The position numbers and the translations under genes were made by a program. Of a stretch of DNA of 64,000 bases, positions 22,349-32,081 are shown in pieces (within the stretch, counting starts at the first letter, position 1; every line of letters begins with the position of its first letter). The stretch comes from Deltaproteobacteria bacterium. Its GTDB lineage: Bacteria > Bdellovibrionota_B > Oligoflexia > Oligoflexales > CAIYRB01. The DNA lies in NCBI GenBank assembly GCA_016874735.1, contig VGTI01000003.1:173533-237532 (forward strand), written 5' to 3'. Under the pieces are notes generated by a model, which worked only from the letters and a program-made list of their open reading frames with translations, did no database searches and was not told the DNA's origin.

Positions 22349-24868
22349 ATGGAACAAATTAAACACATAGTCCCGATAAAAATCGAAGAAGAAATGCGGT
22401 CTGCGTTTCTTGATTATTCGATGAGCGTCATTGTGTCTCGGGCGCTGCCAGATGCCAGAGACGGTCTAAAGCCGGTGCAAAGGCGTATTCTTTATGCCAT
22501 GTATCAGCTTCGTAACTTCCATAATCGCCCCTATCTAAAATCAGCTCGGATTGTCGGTGACGTACTCGGCCGCTTCCATCCCCATGGCGATTCCTCGGTT
22601 TACGAGGCCTTAGTGCGACTGGCGCAGGATTTCAGTCTTAGATATCCTCTGATCGATGGTCAGGGTAACTTTGGCTCAATAGACGGCGATAGCGCCGCCG
22701 CGATGCGTTACACCGAAGCCAGGTTGGAGAAGATTGCTGACTTATTGATTGCCGACATCGATAAGGAAACTGTCAATTTTGTACCAAACTACGACGGAAA
22801 AGAATTTGAGCCAGTGGTTATGCCGTCGCGGTTACCTCAGCTTCTTATAAACGGAGCTAGCGGTATTGCGGTTGGTATGGCCACCAATATTCCACCTCAC
22901 AATACGCTAGAGGTGGTCCAGGCTCTCGAGGCGCTCATTGAAGACCCCAAGATTTCCATCGATAGGTTGATGGACTACGTTAAGGGTCCGGATTTCCCCA
23001 CAGCGGGACTGATCTACGGAATTACCGGGATTAAACAGGCGTATCTGACGGGTCATGGATCGGTCATCATGCGCGCTAGAGCCATAGTCGAAGACTCTGG
23101 TAAATCAGGTCGTGAGCGCATTGTCATCTCAGAGATACCCTACCAGGTCAATAAGTCGCGTCTCATCGAGAAGATAGCTGAACTAGTCCACGCCAAGAAA
23201 ATTGAAGGCATATCCGACATCCGAGACGAATCTAATAAGGACGGCATTCGCGTTGTCATAGACCTTAAGAAAGGTGAAAATGCGGACATTATCCTTAATA
23301 ATCTTTATAAATTAACTCCGATGCAGAGTTCGTTTGGGGTCAACGTGGTAGCCCTCGTTAATGGCGCGCCACGGGTACTCAACCTTAAGCAACTTCTTGA
23401 AGTGTTCTACCAACATCGCCGCGAAGTAGTACTACGTCGTACTGCATATGAACTAAGAAAAGCAGAAGAACGTGGCCATATACTCGCAGGTTTGAAAATC
23501 GCCGTCGAAAATATTGACGAGGTTGTGGCAATCATTCGTAAATCGCGTGATCCCGCGATTGCGGCGGGAGAGCTGACGACCAAGTTTGGTCTCACGGAGA
23601 TTCAGACTAAAGCGATTCTCGAAATGAGACTTGCTCGCCTGACCGGACTGGAGCGCGACAAGATCGTTGCAGAGTACAAAGAAGTCATGGAGCTTATTGC
23701 GGATCTTAAGGATATTTTGGAAAAACCCGAGCGCGTAACGAGTTTGATCCGCGAGGAACTGAAGTTTCTACGTGAAAATCACGGCGATCAGAGGCGTACT
23801 GAAATTATTGCATCCGCCGCCGATGAATTTACGATGGAAAGCCTTGTCGCCGACGAAGAAGTAGCTGTAACGGTGTCTCACACAGGCTATGTGAAGCGGA
23901 CTCCACTTGAGGATATCAGGGCACAGCGTCGCGGGGGTAAGGGTAAAGCGGGAATGTTGACTCGTGAAGAAGACGTGGTCAGTAGTGTCTTCATGACGAG
24001 CAATCATCAAACTTTACTGTGTTTCTCAAATATAGGGCGTGTGTTCGAGCTCAAGGTTTATCAGCTGCCAGAGTTACCATTAAGGTCCCGCGGTAAGCAC
24101 TTCGCTAGCCTCTGTAAACTGACAGAGGGCGAAAAGATTGTTTCCGTGTTGCCACTAAAAGAGTTTAAAGAAGGTCACTTCATTGTATCTGTGACCGCTC
24201 ATGGCTTTGTGAAGAAAACAGACTTGATGGCCTACTCTAATGTTAGGTCATCAGGAATCATAGGCCTCAAGCTAGACGACGGCGATTCCTTGGTGAGTTG
24301 TGCAATCACTGATGGAAACAACGAGATATTAATTGCTACTCGTTGGGGTAAGGCCATTCGCTTCAATGAGGAAGAAATTCGCCCAACTGGTCGGGCATCA
24401 AGAGGCGTCGTCGGCATAAGGTTCGGAGAAGGGAGCGACAGTTCCGAGCCTGGGGTAGATAGCCTAGGAACTCCAGAAGATATGGGTATTGGCGGGCTTC
24501 CAAATGAGCCGGATCGCGTAATTGGCATGGAAATCATCCGCGGGAACTTCACGATTCTCTCTGTTTGTGAGGGAGGTTACGGGAAAAGGACTCCTCTTGA
24601 GGAGTACAGAGTGCAGTCTCGCGGTGGCAAAGGTATTTTTACCATCAAAGTTACGGAGAGAAACGGACTGGTGGTGGGTATCCTGCAAGTAGACGAAAAT
24701 GATGATTTGATGGTCATGACTTCGTCAGGAAAAATCACTAGATTCAACGTCAATGAAGTGGGAGTGATTGGTCGCGTCACTCAGGGCGTAAGGCTTATGT
24801 CGGTTGAATCTGGGGAAAAAGTAATCAGCCTTTGCAAAGTGCAAAAACTAGAGGGAGAAGAGGTCTAG
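22349..24868 (+). CDS. gyrA: DNA gyrase subunit A
   Basis: DNA cleavage subunit of gyrase, 839 aa. The catalytic tyrosine is Tyr121 in [11 protein letters not shown]. The quinolone region reads [12 protein letters not shown] (residues 77-88), with Ser at the E. coli Ser83 position and Glu at the Asp87 position, so no obvious resistance substitution is present. The C-terminal beta-pinwheel contains the GyrA box QRRGGKG, which marks it as gyrase rather than topoisomerase IV, plus a later SRGGKG. An acidic/Gly-rich insertion lies around residue 700. gatC follows after 1 nt. Confidence 0.97.
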   Translation: MEQIKHIVPIKIEEEMRSAFLDYSMSVIVSRALPDARDGLKPVQRRILYAMYQLRNFHNRPYLKSARIVGDVLGRFHPHGDSSVYEALVRLAQDFSLRYPLIDGQGNFGSIDGDSAAAMRYTEARLEKIADLLIADIDKETVNFVPNYDGKEFEPVVMPSRLPQLLINGASGIAVGMATNIPPHNTLEVVQALEALIEDPKISIDRLMDYVKGPDFPTAGLIYGITGIKQAYLTGHGSVIMRARAIVEDSGKSGRERIVISEIPYQVNKSRLIEKIAELVHAKKIEGISDIRDESNKDGIRVVIDLKKGENADIILNNLYKLTPMQSSFGVNVVALVNGAPRVLNLKQLLEVFYQHRREVVLRRTAYELRKAEERGHILAGLKIAVENIDEVVAIIRKSRDPAIAAGELTTKFGLTEIQTKAILEMRLARLTGLERDKIVAEYKEVMELIADLKDILEKPERVTSLIREELKFLRENHGDQRRTEIIASAADEFTMESLVADEEVAVTVSHTGYVKRTPLEDIRAQRRGGKGKAGMLTREEDVVSSVFMTSNHQTLLCFSNIGRVFELKVYQLPELPLRSRGKHFASLCKLTEGEKIVSVLPLKEFKEGHFIVSVTAHGFVKKTDLMAYSNVRSSGIIGLKLDDGDSLVSCAITDGNNEILIATRWGKAIRFNEEEIRPTGRASRGVVGIRFGEGSDSSEPGVDSLGTPEDMGIGGLPNEPDRVIGMEIIRGNFTILSVCEGGYGKRTPLEEYRVQSRGGKGIFTIKVTERNGLVVGILQVDENDDLMVMTSSGKITRFNVNEVGVIGRVTQGVRLMSVESGEKVISLCKVQKLEGEEV

Positions 24869-24869
24869 T

Positions 24870-25184
24870 TTGGCTGAGACCACAGATTTTAGTGTCGATG
24901 AAAGTACGGTTGCAAAAGTTGCAGATCTTGCAAATCTCCAACTTTCTGCAGCGGAGCTTATAGGCTTTCAGACTCAACTAACGCGCATACTAAGGTATGC
25001 CGTTGATCTTCGTGACCTTAAAGCCGAGCAAAAGACTGCAGATCAAACTGAGAGGTTTGCCTTTGAAAGCCAAGAACTCGAGCGCGAGGACCAATGCTTA
25101 GCATCTCTCCCGCCAGAGCTAGCATTGGGAAATGCTACAAAGACCGAAGGCACTGCTTTTTCAGTGCCCAGAGTGATTGACTAG
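24870..25184 (+). CDS. gatC: Asp/Glu-tRNA amidotransferase subunit GatC
   Basis: Small stabilising subunit of the GatCAB transamidosome, 104 aa. It begins with the usual VDESTVAKVADLANLQLSA-type helix and has the family's loose C-terminal region. Translation starts at TTG (24870), one base after the gyrA stop, with AGAGG upstream. The gyrA-gatC-gatA-gatB series reads as one operon. GatCAB presence implies that Asn-tRNA and/or Gln-tRNA is made by the indirect route. Confidence 0.9.
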   Translation: MAETTDFSVDESTVAKVADLANLQLSAAELIGFQTQLTRILRYAVDLRDLKAEQKTADQTERFAFESQELEREDQCLASLPPELALGNATKTEGTAFSVPRVID

Positions 25185-25195
25185 GGAGCGACAGT

Positions 25196-26686
25196 TTGAC
25201 TCAGAATTCACCCCTCCAGCCATACCAGGCGTCTGCCCTAAAAATTAGCAGCATGGTGAGGTCGGGTGACCTCGCGGTGAGTGAAGTTGTCGCTTTCTAC
25301 TTGAATCGGACCAAGCAAATCGCCGACCGAATCAATTCTCATACCTATCATCAAGTGAAATCCGTCGAGATTCAAACGAGAGAACTTGAAAAGCGATTAT
25401 TAGCCCGCGAGCACCTGCCTATGGCTGGTGTCCCGATCCTTGTTAAAGACAATATCTGTACTCGTGATATGCCTACGACCTGTGCATCAAAGATGCTGGA
25501 AAATTTTCGTCCACCGTTTGATGCTCACGTAGTAGCGAGGCTGCGTCATGCCGGTGCAATTATCTTTGGAAAAACCAATCTAGATGAGTTCGCTATGGGT
25601 AGTTCCAGCGAAAACTCAAGTTTTGGTCCCACTCTAAATCCCTGGGACTTAACTCGTGTCCCGGGAGGTTCTTCTGGTGGCTCGGCAGCCGCCGTAGCAG
25701 CGGACCTAGCTCCTGTGGCATTAGGTTCAGATACCGGTGGTTCGATCAGACAACCAGCAGCCTTTTGCGGGATCTACGGACTAAAACCAACTTACGGGAC
25801 CGTCAGCAGGTTCGGGCTCGTCTCCTATGCTTCGTCACTAGATCAAATCGGACCTTTTGCGCGCGATATTTGCGATCTTGCGTTAGTCCACGATGTCATC
25901 AGTGGCCACGATCCACGAGACAGCACTAGTCGTGTCTTAGATTCAACAAATGTTTGTGAAGAACTTATTCGCTACGAACCAAACCTCAACGGTACAAAAA
26001 TCGGGTTGATTAAAGAGCTTTTTGCAACAGGTCTAGATACGTCAATAAATGCGGCAATCCAGGAAGCCGCCGATGCACTGCGCAAGCTAGGGGCCGAAAT
26101 ACGTGAAGTTTCGATCCCTTCGTTAAAGTATAGCGTGTCTTCATATTATTTAATTGCGACTGCCGAGGCATCTGCAAATTTGGCGCGCTACGACGGGATT
26201 CGTTATGGGCATAGGACTCAGGAGCCAGTCACGAGCCTAAAAGATTTATACAAAAAATCGCGCCAAGAGGGCTTCGGTCGTGAGGTCAAACAGCGAATCA
26301 TGCTTGGTACATTTGCACTATCCTCGGGATATTATGATGCCTACTATGGAAAAGCCACTCAGGCTCGTAGGTTAATTGCGCACGAGTTTAATAAAGCGCT
26401 CGAGGAAGCAGATTTTCTGCTGTCACCAGTTGCGCCTACCACGGCTTTTAGGCTTGGTGAAAAGATAAATGATCCTTTAACCATGTACTTGGGTGATATT
26501 TGTACTTTAGGAGTAAATCTAGCAGGCTTACCAGCACTATCGGTTCCTTGCGGTTGGGATAAAAGTAATCTCCCTATAGGAATGCAGATCATTGGACGAC
26601 CTCTGTCCGAAAAAAATTTACTGACCACTGCTAGGGCCTACGAACGTAGTGTAGGTTTACACCTTCAACGGCAGCCGTCATTGTGA
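25196..26686 (+). CDS. gatA: Asp/Glu-tRNA amidotransferase subunit GatA
   Basis: Glutaminase subunit of GatCAB, amidase-signature family, 496 aa. The Ser-cisSer-Lys triad is visible as Lys84 (ILVKDNI), Ser159 (PGGSSGGSAA) and Ser183 (SDTGGSIRQPA), with spacing matching characterised GatA. The start is TTG at 25196 with AGGGAG upstream, 11 nt after gatC. It releases ammonia from glutamine and channels it to GatB. Confidence 0.96.
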   Translation: MTQNSPLQPYQASALKISSMVRSGDLAVSEVVAFYLNRTKQIADRINSHTYHQVKSVEIQTRELEKRLLAREHLPMAGVPILVKDNICTRDMPTTCASKMLENFRPPFDAHVVARLRHAGAIIFGKTNLDEFAMGSSSENSSFGPTLNPWDLTRVPGGSSGGSAAAVAADLAPVALGSDTGGSIRQPAAFCGIYGLKPTYGTVSRFGLVSYASSLDQIGPFARDICDLALVHDVISGHDPRDSTSRVLDSTNVCEELIRYEPNLNGTKIGLIKELFATGLDTSINAAIQEAADALRKLGAEIREVSIPSLKYSVSSYYLIATAEASANLARYDGIRYGHRTQEPVTSLKDLYKKSRQEGFGREVKQRIMLGTFALSSGYYDAYYGKATQARRLIAHEFNKALEEADFLLSPVAPTTAFRLGEKINDPLTMYLGDICTLGVNLAGLPALSVPCGWDKSNLPIGMQIIGRPLSEKNLLTTARAYERSVGLHLQRQPSL

Positions 26687-26696
26687 GGTATGATAA

Positions 26697-28136
26697 GTGC
26701 AATTTGAGCCCATTATCGGTCTTGAAGTACATTGTCAATTAGCCACTAATTCCAAACTATTCTGTGCATGTTCCACCGTTTTCGGAGCGGATGCCAACCA
26801 TCAAGTATGCGAAGTCTGTTTGGGAATGCCAGGGACGCTACCGGTACTCAATAAGACTGCCGTTCATTACGCCATAAAATTAGCTATTGCCGTTGGTGGT
26901 CGTATCAATGAGCAGAGTACCTTTGCTCGCAAGCAATATTTCTATCCAGATTTGCCTAAGGGTTATCAGATTACTCAGTTTGAGCAGCCATATTGTGAGG
27001 GCGGTGTAGTCCAGGTTGATAAGGAGACCAGGGTCGAGCTAATCAGAATTCATATTGAAGAAGATGCCGGGAAGAATGTTCACGCTCGCGATAGCAGTCA
27101 CATTGACTATAACAGAGCGGGTATGCCTCTCGTTGAAATCGTAAGCAAGCCAACGATAAGGTCTGCTGCCGAAGCTGCAGCCTACCTAAGAAGCCTCAGG
27201 TCTCTAGTACGTCATCTAGGGATAAGTGACGGTAACTTAGAAGAAGGCTCTTTTCGCTGCGATGCTAACGTGTCGCTGAAGCCTGTTGGTAGTTCAGTGC
27301 TTGGCACGCGGTGCGAGATTAAGAACCTAAACTCGTTTAGGTATGTAGAGCGTGCGATAAATTTTGAAATTGAACGTCAACGAGAGTTGATCATCAACGG
27401 AATGCCAGTAATTCAGCAGACTTTGCTTTTTGACGCAGAATTGGGACGCACTATACCAATGCGCAGTAAAGAGGAAAGTCATGATTACCGGTATTTTCCC
27501 GATCCTGACCTCCCATTCCTACGGATTTCGAAAGAGCGAATTAAAACTATTACGGCCGCATTGCCGGAATTACCTTTGGCCATGGCATCGCGAATTGCGG
27601 AGCAATATACGCTTCCTGACCATGATGCTCACCTGTTGACCCAAGATAAAGTTGTTGCCCATTACTTTGAGCAAGTAGTGCTTGCTTGTGAGAACTCGGT
27701 TTCTAGCAAAATTGTGGCTAATTGGGTCATAGGTGAAGTCATTCCTTTGGCAAGTGAACAAAACTGGAACATGAGTAACCCAGTCATTCCTTACGAGTCG
27801 CTAGCCGGTCTCCTTAAGTTAATTGGTATCGGCACCGTATCAAGTAAAATAGCCAAAGTCGTTTTCGAAGAAATGGTCAAAAGTGGAGAAAATCCGGCAC
27901 TAATAGTGGATAAATTAGGTTTAGTTCAGGTTAGTGACGAGGGAGCTATAGCAAAGATCGTGGATCAAGTTATTGAGGAAAATCCTGAGCAAGTGACGCA
28001 GTATCTTTCCGGTAAAGATAAGGTATTAGGATTCTTTGTTGGCCAGATTATGAGGGCAAGCAAGGGCAAGATGAATCCCGGGTTGGTTAACTCAATTCTC
28101 TTGAAAAAACTGGATCAGCGTCGTGAGCACAACTAA
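26697..28136 (+). CDS. gatB: Asp/Glu-tRNA amidotransferase subunit GatB
   Basis: tRNA-binding and kinase/amidotransferase subunit, 479 aa. It shows FEPIIGLEVHCQL at the N-terminus, RKQYFYPDLPKGYQITQFEQP, SHIDYNRAGMPLVEIVS and the SHDYRYFPDPDLP motif, then a YqeY-like C-terminal domain. The start is GTG at 26697. It lies 10 nt after gatA. Its last 14 nt overlap the next gene, suggesting continued cotranscription. Confidence 0.96.
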   Translation: MQFEPIIGLEVHCQLATNSKLFCACSTVFGADANHQVCEVCLGMPGTLPVLNKTAVHYAIKLAIAVGGRINEQSTFARKQYFYPDLPKGYQITQFEQPYCEGGVVQVDKETRVELIRIHIEEDAGKNVHARDSSHIDYNRAGMPLVEIVSKPTIRSAAEAAAYLRSLRSLVRHLGISDGNLEEGSFRCDANVSLKPVGSSVLGTRCEIKNLNSFRYVERAINFEIERQRELIINGMPVIQQTLLFDAELGRTIPMRSKEESHDYRYFPDPDLPFLRISKERIKTITAALPELPLAMASRIAEQYTLPDHDAHLLTQDKVVAHYFEQVVLACENSVSSKIVANWVIGEVIPLASEQNWNMSNPVIPYESLAGLLKLIGIGTVSSKIAKVVFEEMVKSGENPALIVDKLGLVQVSDEGAIAKIVDQVIEENPEQVTQYLSGKDKVLGFFVGQIMRASKGKMNPGLVNSILLKKLDQRREHN

Positions 28137-29193
28137 ATCCAGAATCGCTGTTATTTTCGCCGACTACCTCAAGCGAGGACTCTTTACGCATGGATACTGT
28201 GCTCGAGGGTCACTTGACACCGTTACGCCTTGTTTTGAATACGAGCATTTACCCGAGCAACGGTCGATTTTCGACCTTGCTAGTCTGACTAAAGCTTTAG
28301 TTACAACACCTTTGGTTTTCCAGGCAGCGAACGATCTTGCATTGCCACTTAGTGCGAGCATCGAGGAATGGATGCGGGGGTATGAGCATAAACTCAATCC
28401 ACGCATACTTGATATTAGAATAGACGAATTACTAGCGCACAGATCAGGCTTGCCAGCTTGGCGCAATTTTTGGATTTGCCATCTTGGCATCGATAGTCCC
28501 TCTGCTTTGAGGGATGATTTCAATCGTCGTCAGTTGATGGTAGACGGTCTAAATCGAGCGGTAACAGCGAAGGTGGCCAGCGGTGTGGATGTATATAGCG
28601 ACGTTGGATTTATACTGCTGGGATATATTCTGGAGGTGCTGAGAGCTCAAGATCTTTCCTCTATTTTCGGCCAATTCGCTTCGAAGTGTTCCAGTGATCC
28701 TGATCCCGAATTGAGGTTTGGTGTCGCTAATTCTGAACGTCACAGGGCCGTACCGACTTCATGGTGTAAGCTGAGGGATATTGATCTGGTAGGGCAAGTT
28801 CACGACGAGAATTGTGCCGCACTTGGCGGCATAGCAGGGCATGCCGGGTTGTTTGGGAGCGGTAGGGACTTGGTTTTCTACTTGCACAAGCTATTCGCAA
28901 GCCCAATAGGTCAACAGATCTTGGAAGAAAACTCACGACGTCGAGAATTGCCCATTAAAAATCCTCCAAATGCTAGTCTGCTAGGGTGGAGACAGGGAGC
29001 GGACCCAACCTCCCTACCCTTCGGCAATGGTGCTGCAATTGGGCACATGGGGTTCACCGGTGTAGCCTTTTGGTTGTGGCCCGAGACGCGCGAATATGTC
29101 ATGTTGCTGACCAATCGTGTCAGGAGCGGGCGTCAAAACCCTGGAATTGCCTCTATGCGGCAGGAAATATTTGCAGAGCTCGCTGCCATTTGA
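28123..29193 (+). CDS. Serine beta-lactamase-like hydrolase (class C / PBP4* type)
   Basis: A 356-aa protein of the serine beta-lactamase-like superfamily. The SxxK motif is SLTK (residues 54-57), the second motif is Tyr-Ser-Asp in VYSDVGF, and the third is HMGFTG, replacing the K-T-G box with H-M-G as in esterase/peptidase relatives. The spacing LLAHRSGLP between the first two motifs is typical. No signal peptide is evident, which argues against a secreted antibiotic-inactivating enzyme and for a cytoplasmic amidase, esterase or peptidase. It starts at GTG inside the gatB end (14-nt overlap). Substrate unknown. Confidence 0.85.
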   Translation: MSTTKSRIAVIFADYLKRGLFTHGYCARGSLDTVTPCFEYEHLPEQRSIFDLASLTKALVTTPLVFQAANDLALPLSASIEEWMRGYEHKLNPRILDIRIDELLAHRSGLPAWRNFWICHLGIDSPSALRDDFNRRQLMVDGLNRAVTAKVASGVDVYSDVGFILLGYILEVLRAQDLSSIFGQFASKCSSDPDPELRFGVANSERHRAVPTSWCKLRDIDLVGQVHDENCAALGGIAGHAGLFGSGRDLVFYLHKLFASPIGQQILEENSRRRELPIKNPPNASLLGWRQGADPTSLPFGNGAAIGHMGFTGVAFWLWPETREYVMLLTNRVRSGRQNPGIASMRQEIFAELAAI

Positions 29194-29233
29194 TTTAGAG
29201 CCCTGAAAGATCGGGCTAATTGGTCTACGCAGT

Positions 29234-30370
29234 ATGAGCAAGCGTCAAGTCAGTGTGATAGGCAGGGGCATTATAGGGCTGACAGTGGCTCAGGCCTTAC
29301 TGGAGCGCGGATGGCAGGTAACTGTTATAGGTCCGCAGATAGTACTGGGCGCGGCGAGTCGCGCTGCAGTTGGTACCTCAACGCTCAAAGGCAATGTGGT
29401 TGCCCAGAACCCCTTCTTCGGTTTGAAAATATCAGGTCATCAAGGGTTGAAGCCTTGGTTGGAGCGCTTAGAGCGCATCTCTAACCATCGAATATCTAGA
29501 AATTTTGGCGGTGCATTTGAGCCTTTTCCAAGTGTGAGCTCTTACCGCCAGGTAAGAGAGCGAGTTTTCCACAGGCAATTCACAGGCTGCAAAAATGTTG
29601 CAGTGGTTGATGGCCAAGCCTTAAAGCAACTTTTTCCCCACCAATCAAAACTAAATAGTCAGGCAATCGGAGCGTTTCACTATTATCAGGACCTTTGGTT
29701 TGATCCCTCTGACACACTCGATGCTCTTGAGAGTTATTTGCGCCTCAGTGGCGTCAATTTTCTTGAGGGTTTAGTTCATTCCGTCGTACCGGCAATCGAT
29801 AATGGTCTGCTAATTTGCCTATTTAATGGTCAAAGAATCCAATCGGAGGAAGCTGTCCTTGCTACGGGGGTTTTTGCTAATGAAATCCTGGAACGCTCTG
29901 GCTTTCAGGGGATGCGCCAAGACCTTGTCGAGGGGGAAACTCTGACTGGATCGCTCGAAGTAGACGATTTTATGACATTGAAGCTTGGTAAAATTAATCT
30001 CGTTATCGATGGTACCCGTTTCCTTTATGGATCCAGCTCTAGGTCTCAATCTGCTTTGTCTTTTTGTGCATCGAATGAGCAGTCCATAGAGATCTTGCGC
30101 CAAGAGGTTCAGAATTTGATCACGCCCTCGGTAATGGGCAGTGTTTGGGGTATTCGCGGCCGTTTTAAGTCAAGAACACCCGGTATTGGTTCCGTTGAAT
30201 TTCCAGCCCCTATGCCGCGACGCCTTTGGGTGGCACTAGGTTTTTATAAGAACGGATTGCAGCTCGCCCACTTATTTGCCAATAATTTAGCCAGCTTGAT
30301 GGATTTTTCCACATCCGTATCAACAGGTTTTCCACAGCCTATGTCAGCTTTGCGTGTTAATTTTGACTAG
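29234..30370 (+). CDS. FAD-dependent oxidoreductase (DAO/ThiO-like family)
   Basis: A 378-aa flavoprotein. The N-terminal dinucleotide fold is VSVIGRGIIGLTVAQALLERG, with GxGxxG written GRGIIG. A late conserved FAD-contact segment (WGIRGRFKSRTPGIG, then LWVALGFYKNGLQLAHLFAN) resembles amine/glycine oxidases of the DadA/ThiO group. It could oxidise glycine or another amino acid, or belong to a separate subgroup. No thiazole genes are nearby. It follows the serine hydrolase after 40 nt and ends this plus-strand run. Confidence 0.75.
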   Translation: MSKRQVSVIGRGIIGLTVAQALLERGWQVTVIGPQIVLGAASRAAVGTSTLKGNVVAQNPFFGLKISGHQGLKPWLERLERISNHRISRNFGGAFEPFPSVSSYRQVRERVFHRQFTGCKNVAVVDGQALKQLFPHQSKLNSQAIGAFHYYQDLWFDPSDTLDALESYLRLSGVNFLEGLVHSVVPAIDNGLLICLFNGQRIQSEEAVLATGVFANEILERSGFQGMRQDLVEGETLTGSLEVDDFMTLKLGKINLVIDGTRFLYGSSSRSQSALSFCASNEQSIEILRQEVQNLITPSVMGSVWGIRGRFKSRTPGIGSVEFPAPMPRRLWVALGFYKNGLQLAHLFANNLASLMDFSTSVSTGFPQPMSALRVNFD

Positions 30371-30947
30371 CTTGCGACGACCTTACTACGCTTTTTTGTG
30401 CAAACTTTGTTCAAGAGGCTTTTTTTTGCGCTTGCGTTGGACTGGGTGGTACATAGGTTCGCCGATGAGTACCTTGTCATTTTCTCAAAGAGTAGTTGTC
30501 ACAATCACGGCCATAAGTTTGGTTGAGTGCGAATAGTCCTCTGATTTCGCTGGAGCGTTGACGCCTTTGAATAGGGCAATAAAGCTGATGTCTCCTCGGT
30601 GATCAACGTTTGGACTTATCGCAAATATGGGCGCTTATCCGAAATTTTAATCGGAAATGGATAAAATTTGTACTGATCCCGGCATTTTTTGCCGCCCCTT
30701 TTTTTGATCGGGGATCCGGGGCTGACTACAGCTAGCCAAATCCTTACCTAGATCTGCTCATTCCCTAGCTTACGCCCTCTGTGCCGATAGGACGCTGGGA
30801 GGTATAGGCTATGTTTTTAGCAATCGGACAAGCGAGTCGAGCGGCATATCATATGCTCGTCGCTCGTCGCCACAGTTAAACCTAGCGTCACGACCACTAA
30901 GGCCGTGGAGAGCTTATCATGGGGAGCGATAAGAGGATCCGCATCTC
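30371..30947. other. Intergenic region between convergent genes, 577 nt
   Basis: No credible gene is seen. The only short open frame (30354-30536) overlaps the oxidoreductase end and has no ribosome-binding site. The region holds a hairpin followed by a T-run near 30675-30716 and a small TCCGA/TCGGA inverted repeat at 30638-30655. A small RNA cannot be excluded, but nothing I recognise supports one. Confidence 0.6.
30680..30705 (+). terminator. Possible terminator hairpin with T7 tract
   Basis: CGGCA-TTTTT-TGCCG (30680-30694) is followed by CCCC and TTTTTTT (30699-30705). An outer GATCCC (30675-30680) / GGGATC (30711-30716) pairing is also possible. It lies about 310 nt after the oxidoreductase gene, far for a simple terminator, so it may end an unannotated transcript. 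Confidence 0.4.
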
Positions 30948-32081
30948 CTAGAAACTCGCGAACGCCCCGATCAAAATATCCAGAGCGAAGGACTTTTTAG
31001 TGAGTCCGAGGCCTTGTTGGAAGTCTGCCTGAGGGTCGGCAATACCTCTATCTTCGCCATCCACAACTTCGACGGAAACCGAATTCATTGGCGCAACTAG
31101 AGGAATGATCGCTGTAGATCCAAGAGAAAGACCGACGTGTTTTACAATTTGAAAATCTACGCGCGCTCCCGCTCTGAGAGAAATCAAACCAAGTTTTCCC
31201 GATCCCGTTATGATTGGTGTACCCTCGATGGTCGCGTCAGCAAGACTCAACTCAGCGAGCTGTTGGCTTGGCGCAGTGTCAGTTAGTTTTTTTGATTTAA
31301 CAGACACGGAATACAAATCAAACCCGAGTCCACTGTAGGCATTGAATGCAAGTTTCTGGGAGACGTTTTTTCTCAGAAAGGTGAAGTCTGCCCATGCCCC
31401 AAATGCACTGCCAGATGTTTGGGTTGAGACATAGGGATCGGTTAGTTCTACTTCGTAGTTCGAGGAGAAGATTGTCGATTGAAAAACCTGGAATTTTCCG
31501 CCGATTGATAGTGCTTTTGTGCCGATCGGGATACCGATTTCGCCGGCAAAACCAATGTAAGATGGTGGCAATATTCCACTAGACAAGACGGACTCAGATT
31601 TCCAGATTGTTGTTGGGGTCTCGCCCTCAGGAGGCAAGTACGACAGCTGATTGTAACTAGCAGGTAGCATGATTGCAGAAGCCCAACCTACAGCGACCCG
31701 AAATGGAGCCTTTTTGCCGCTAGAAGTATCGGGACTAGACGACTCTGATTCCCCTCCTCCTGCATCTTTGCCGGTCATAAGCTCTAAGTTAGCTTTGGAA
31801 CCTTTTTTAAGCTTAGCGAGCTCATTTTTGTTCGTAACCTTAACGATGATTTTAGTACCGCCCTTGACTTTCACTACGACGCCGCACGCCAATTTTTTCT
31901 TTTTAGGGCTCAATACACAGATTCGGTCCTTTGCATTAAAGCTCTCGTCAGGACTGACTGTTAAGGAGATCATGCTTTTCGATGCACTTACGGCATTTAT
32001 AGTTGCCGCTCTAGCGCTCTGAATAAATACAGTCACTAAAAGAAATGCGAGTAATGAAAAATTAAGGATGATTCTCTTCAT
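30948..32081 (-). CDS. Unrecognised secreted protein with outer-membrane-barrel-like C-terminal region
   Basis: The frame opens at 32126, but the ATG at 32081 is preferred. It overlaps the upstream stop as ATGA and yields a good signal peptide (MKRIILNFSLLAFLLVTVFI..., cleavage after SARA). The product is 377 aa. After the signal is a ~75-residue domain (DRICVL, ACGVVVKV, LAKLKKGSKANLEL) that resembles a small secreted protein at 45550. A Ser/Gly-rich linker (DAGGGESESSSPDTSSG) follows. Then comes a region of alternating polar/hydrophobic strands ending in Phe (LDILIGAFASF), as in outer-membrane beta-barrels. I do not recognise the family. It appears cotranscribed with the upstream lipoprotein-like gene. 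Confidence 0.75.
   Translation of the reverse strand: MKRIILNFSLLAFLLVTVFIQSARAATINAVSASKSMISLTVSPDESFNAKDRICVLSPKKKKLACGVVVKVKGGTKIIVKVTNKNELAKLKKGSKANLELMTGKDAGGGESESSSPDTSSGKKAPFRVAVGWASAIMLPASYNQLSYLPPEGETPTTIWKSESVLSSGILPPSYIGFAGEIGIPIGTKALSIGGKFQVFQSTIFSSNYEVELTDPYVSTQTSGSAFGAWADFTFLRKNVSQKLAFNAYSGLGFDLYSVSVKSKKLTDTAPSQQLAELSLADATIEGTPIITGSGKLGLISLRAGARVDFQIVKHVGLSLGSTAIIPLVAPMNSVSVEVVDGEDRGIADPQADFQQGLGLTKKSFALDILIGAFASF

Noticed and set aside
28123..29193. Antibiotic-resistance beta-lactamase
   Set aside because: It has SxxK and YSD motifs but HMG for KTG and no signal peptide, so it is more likely a cytoplasmic hydrolase.
30354..30536. 60-codon plus frame in the long intergenic region
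   Set aside because: It starts inside the oxidoreductase gene, has no ribosome-binding site and reads like random sequence.
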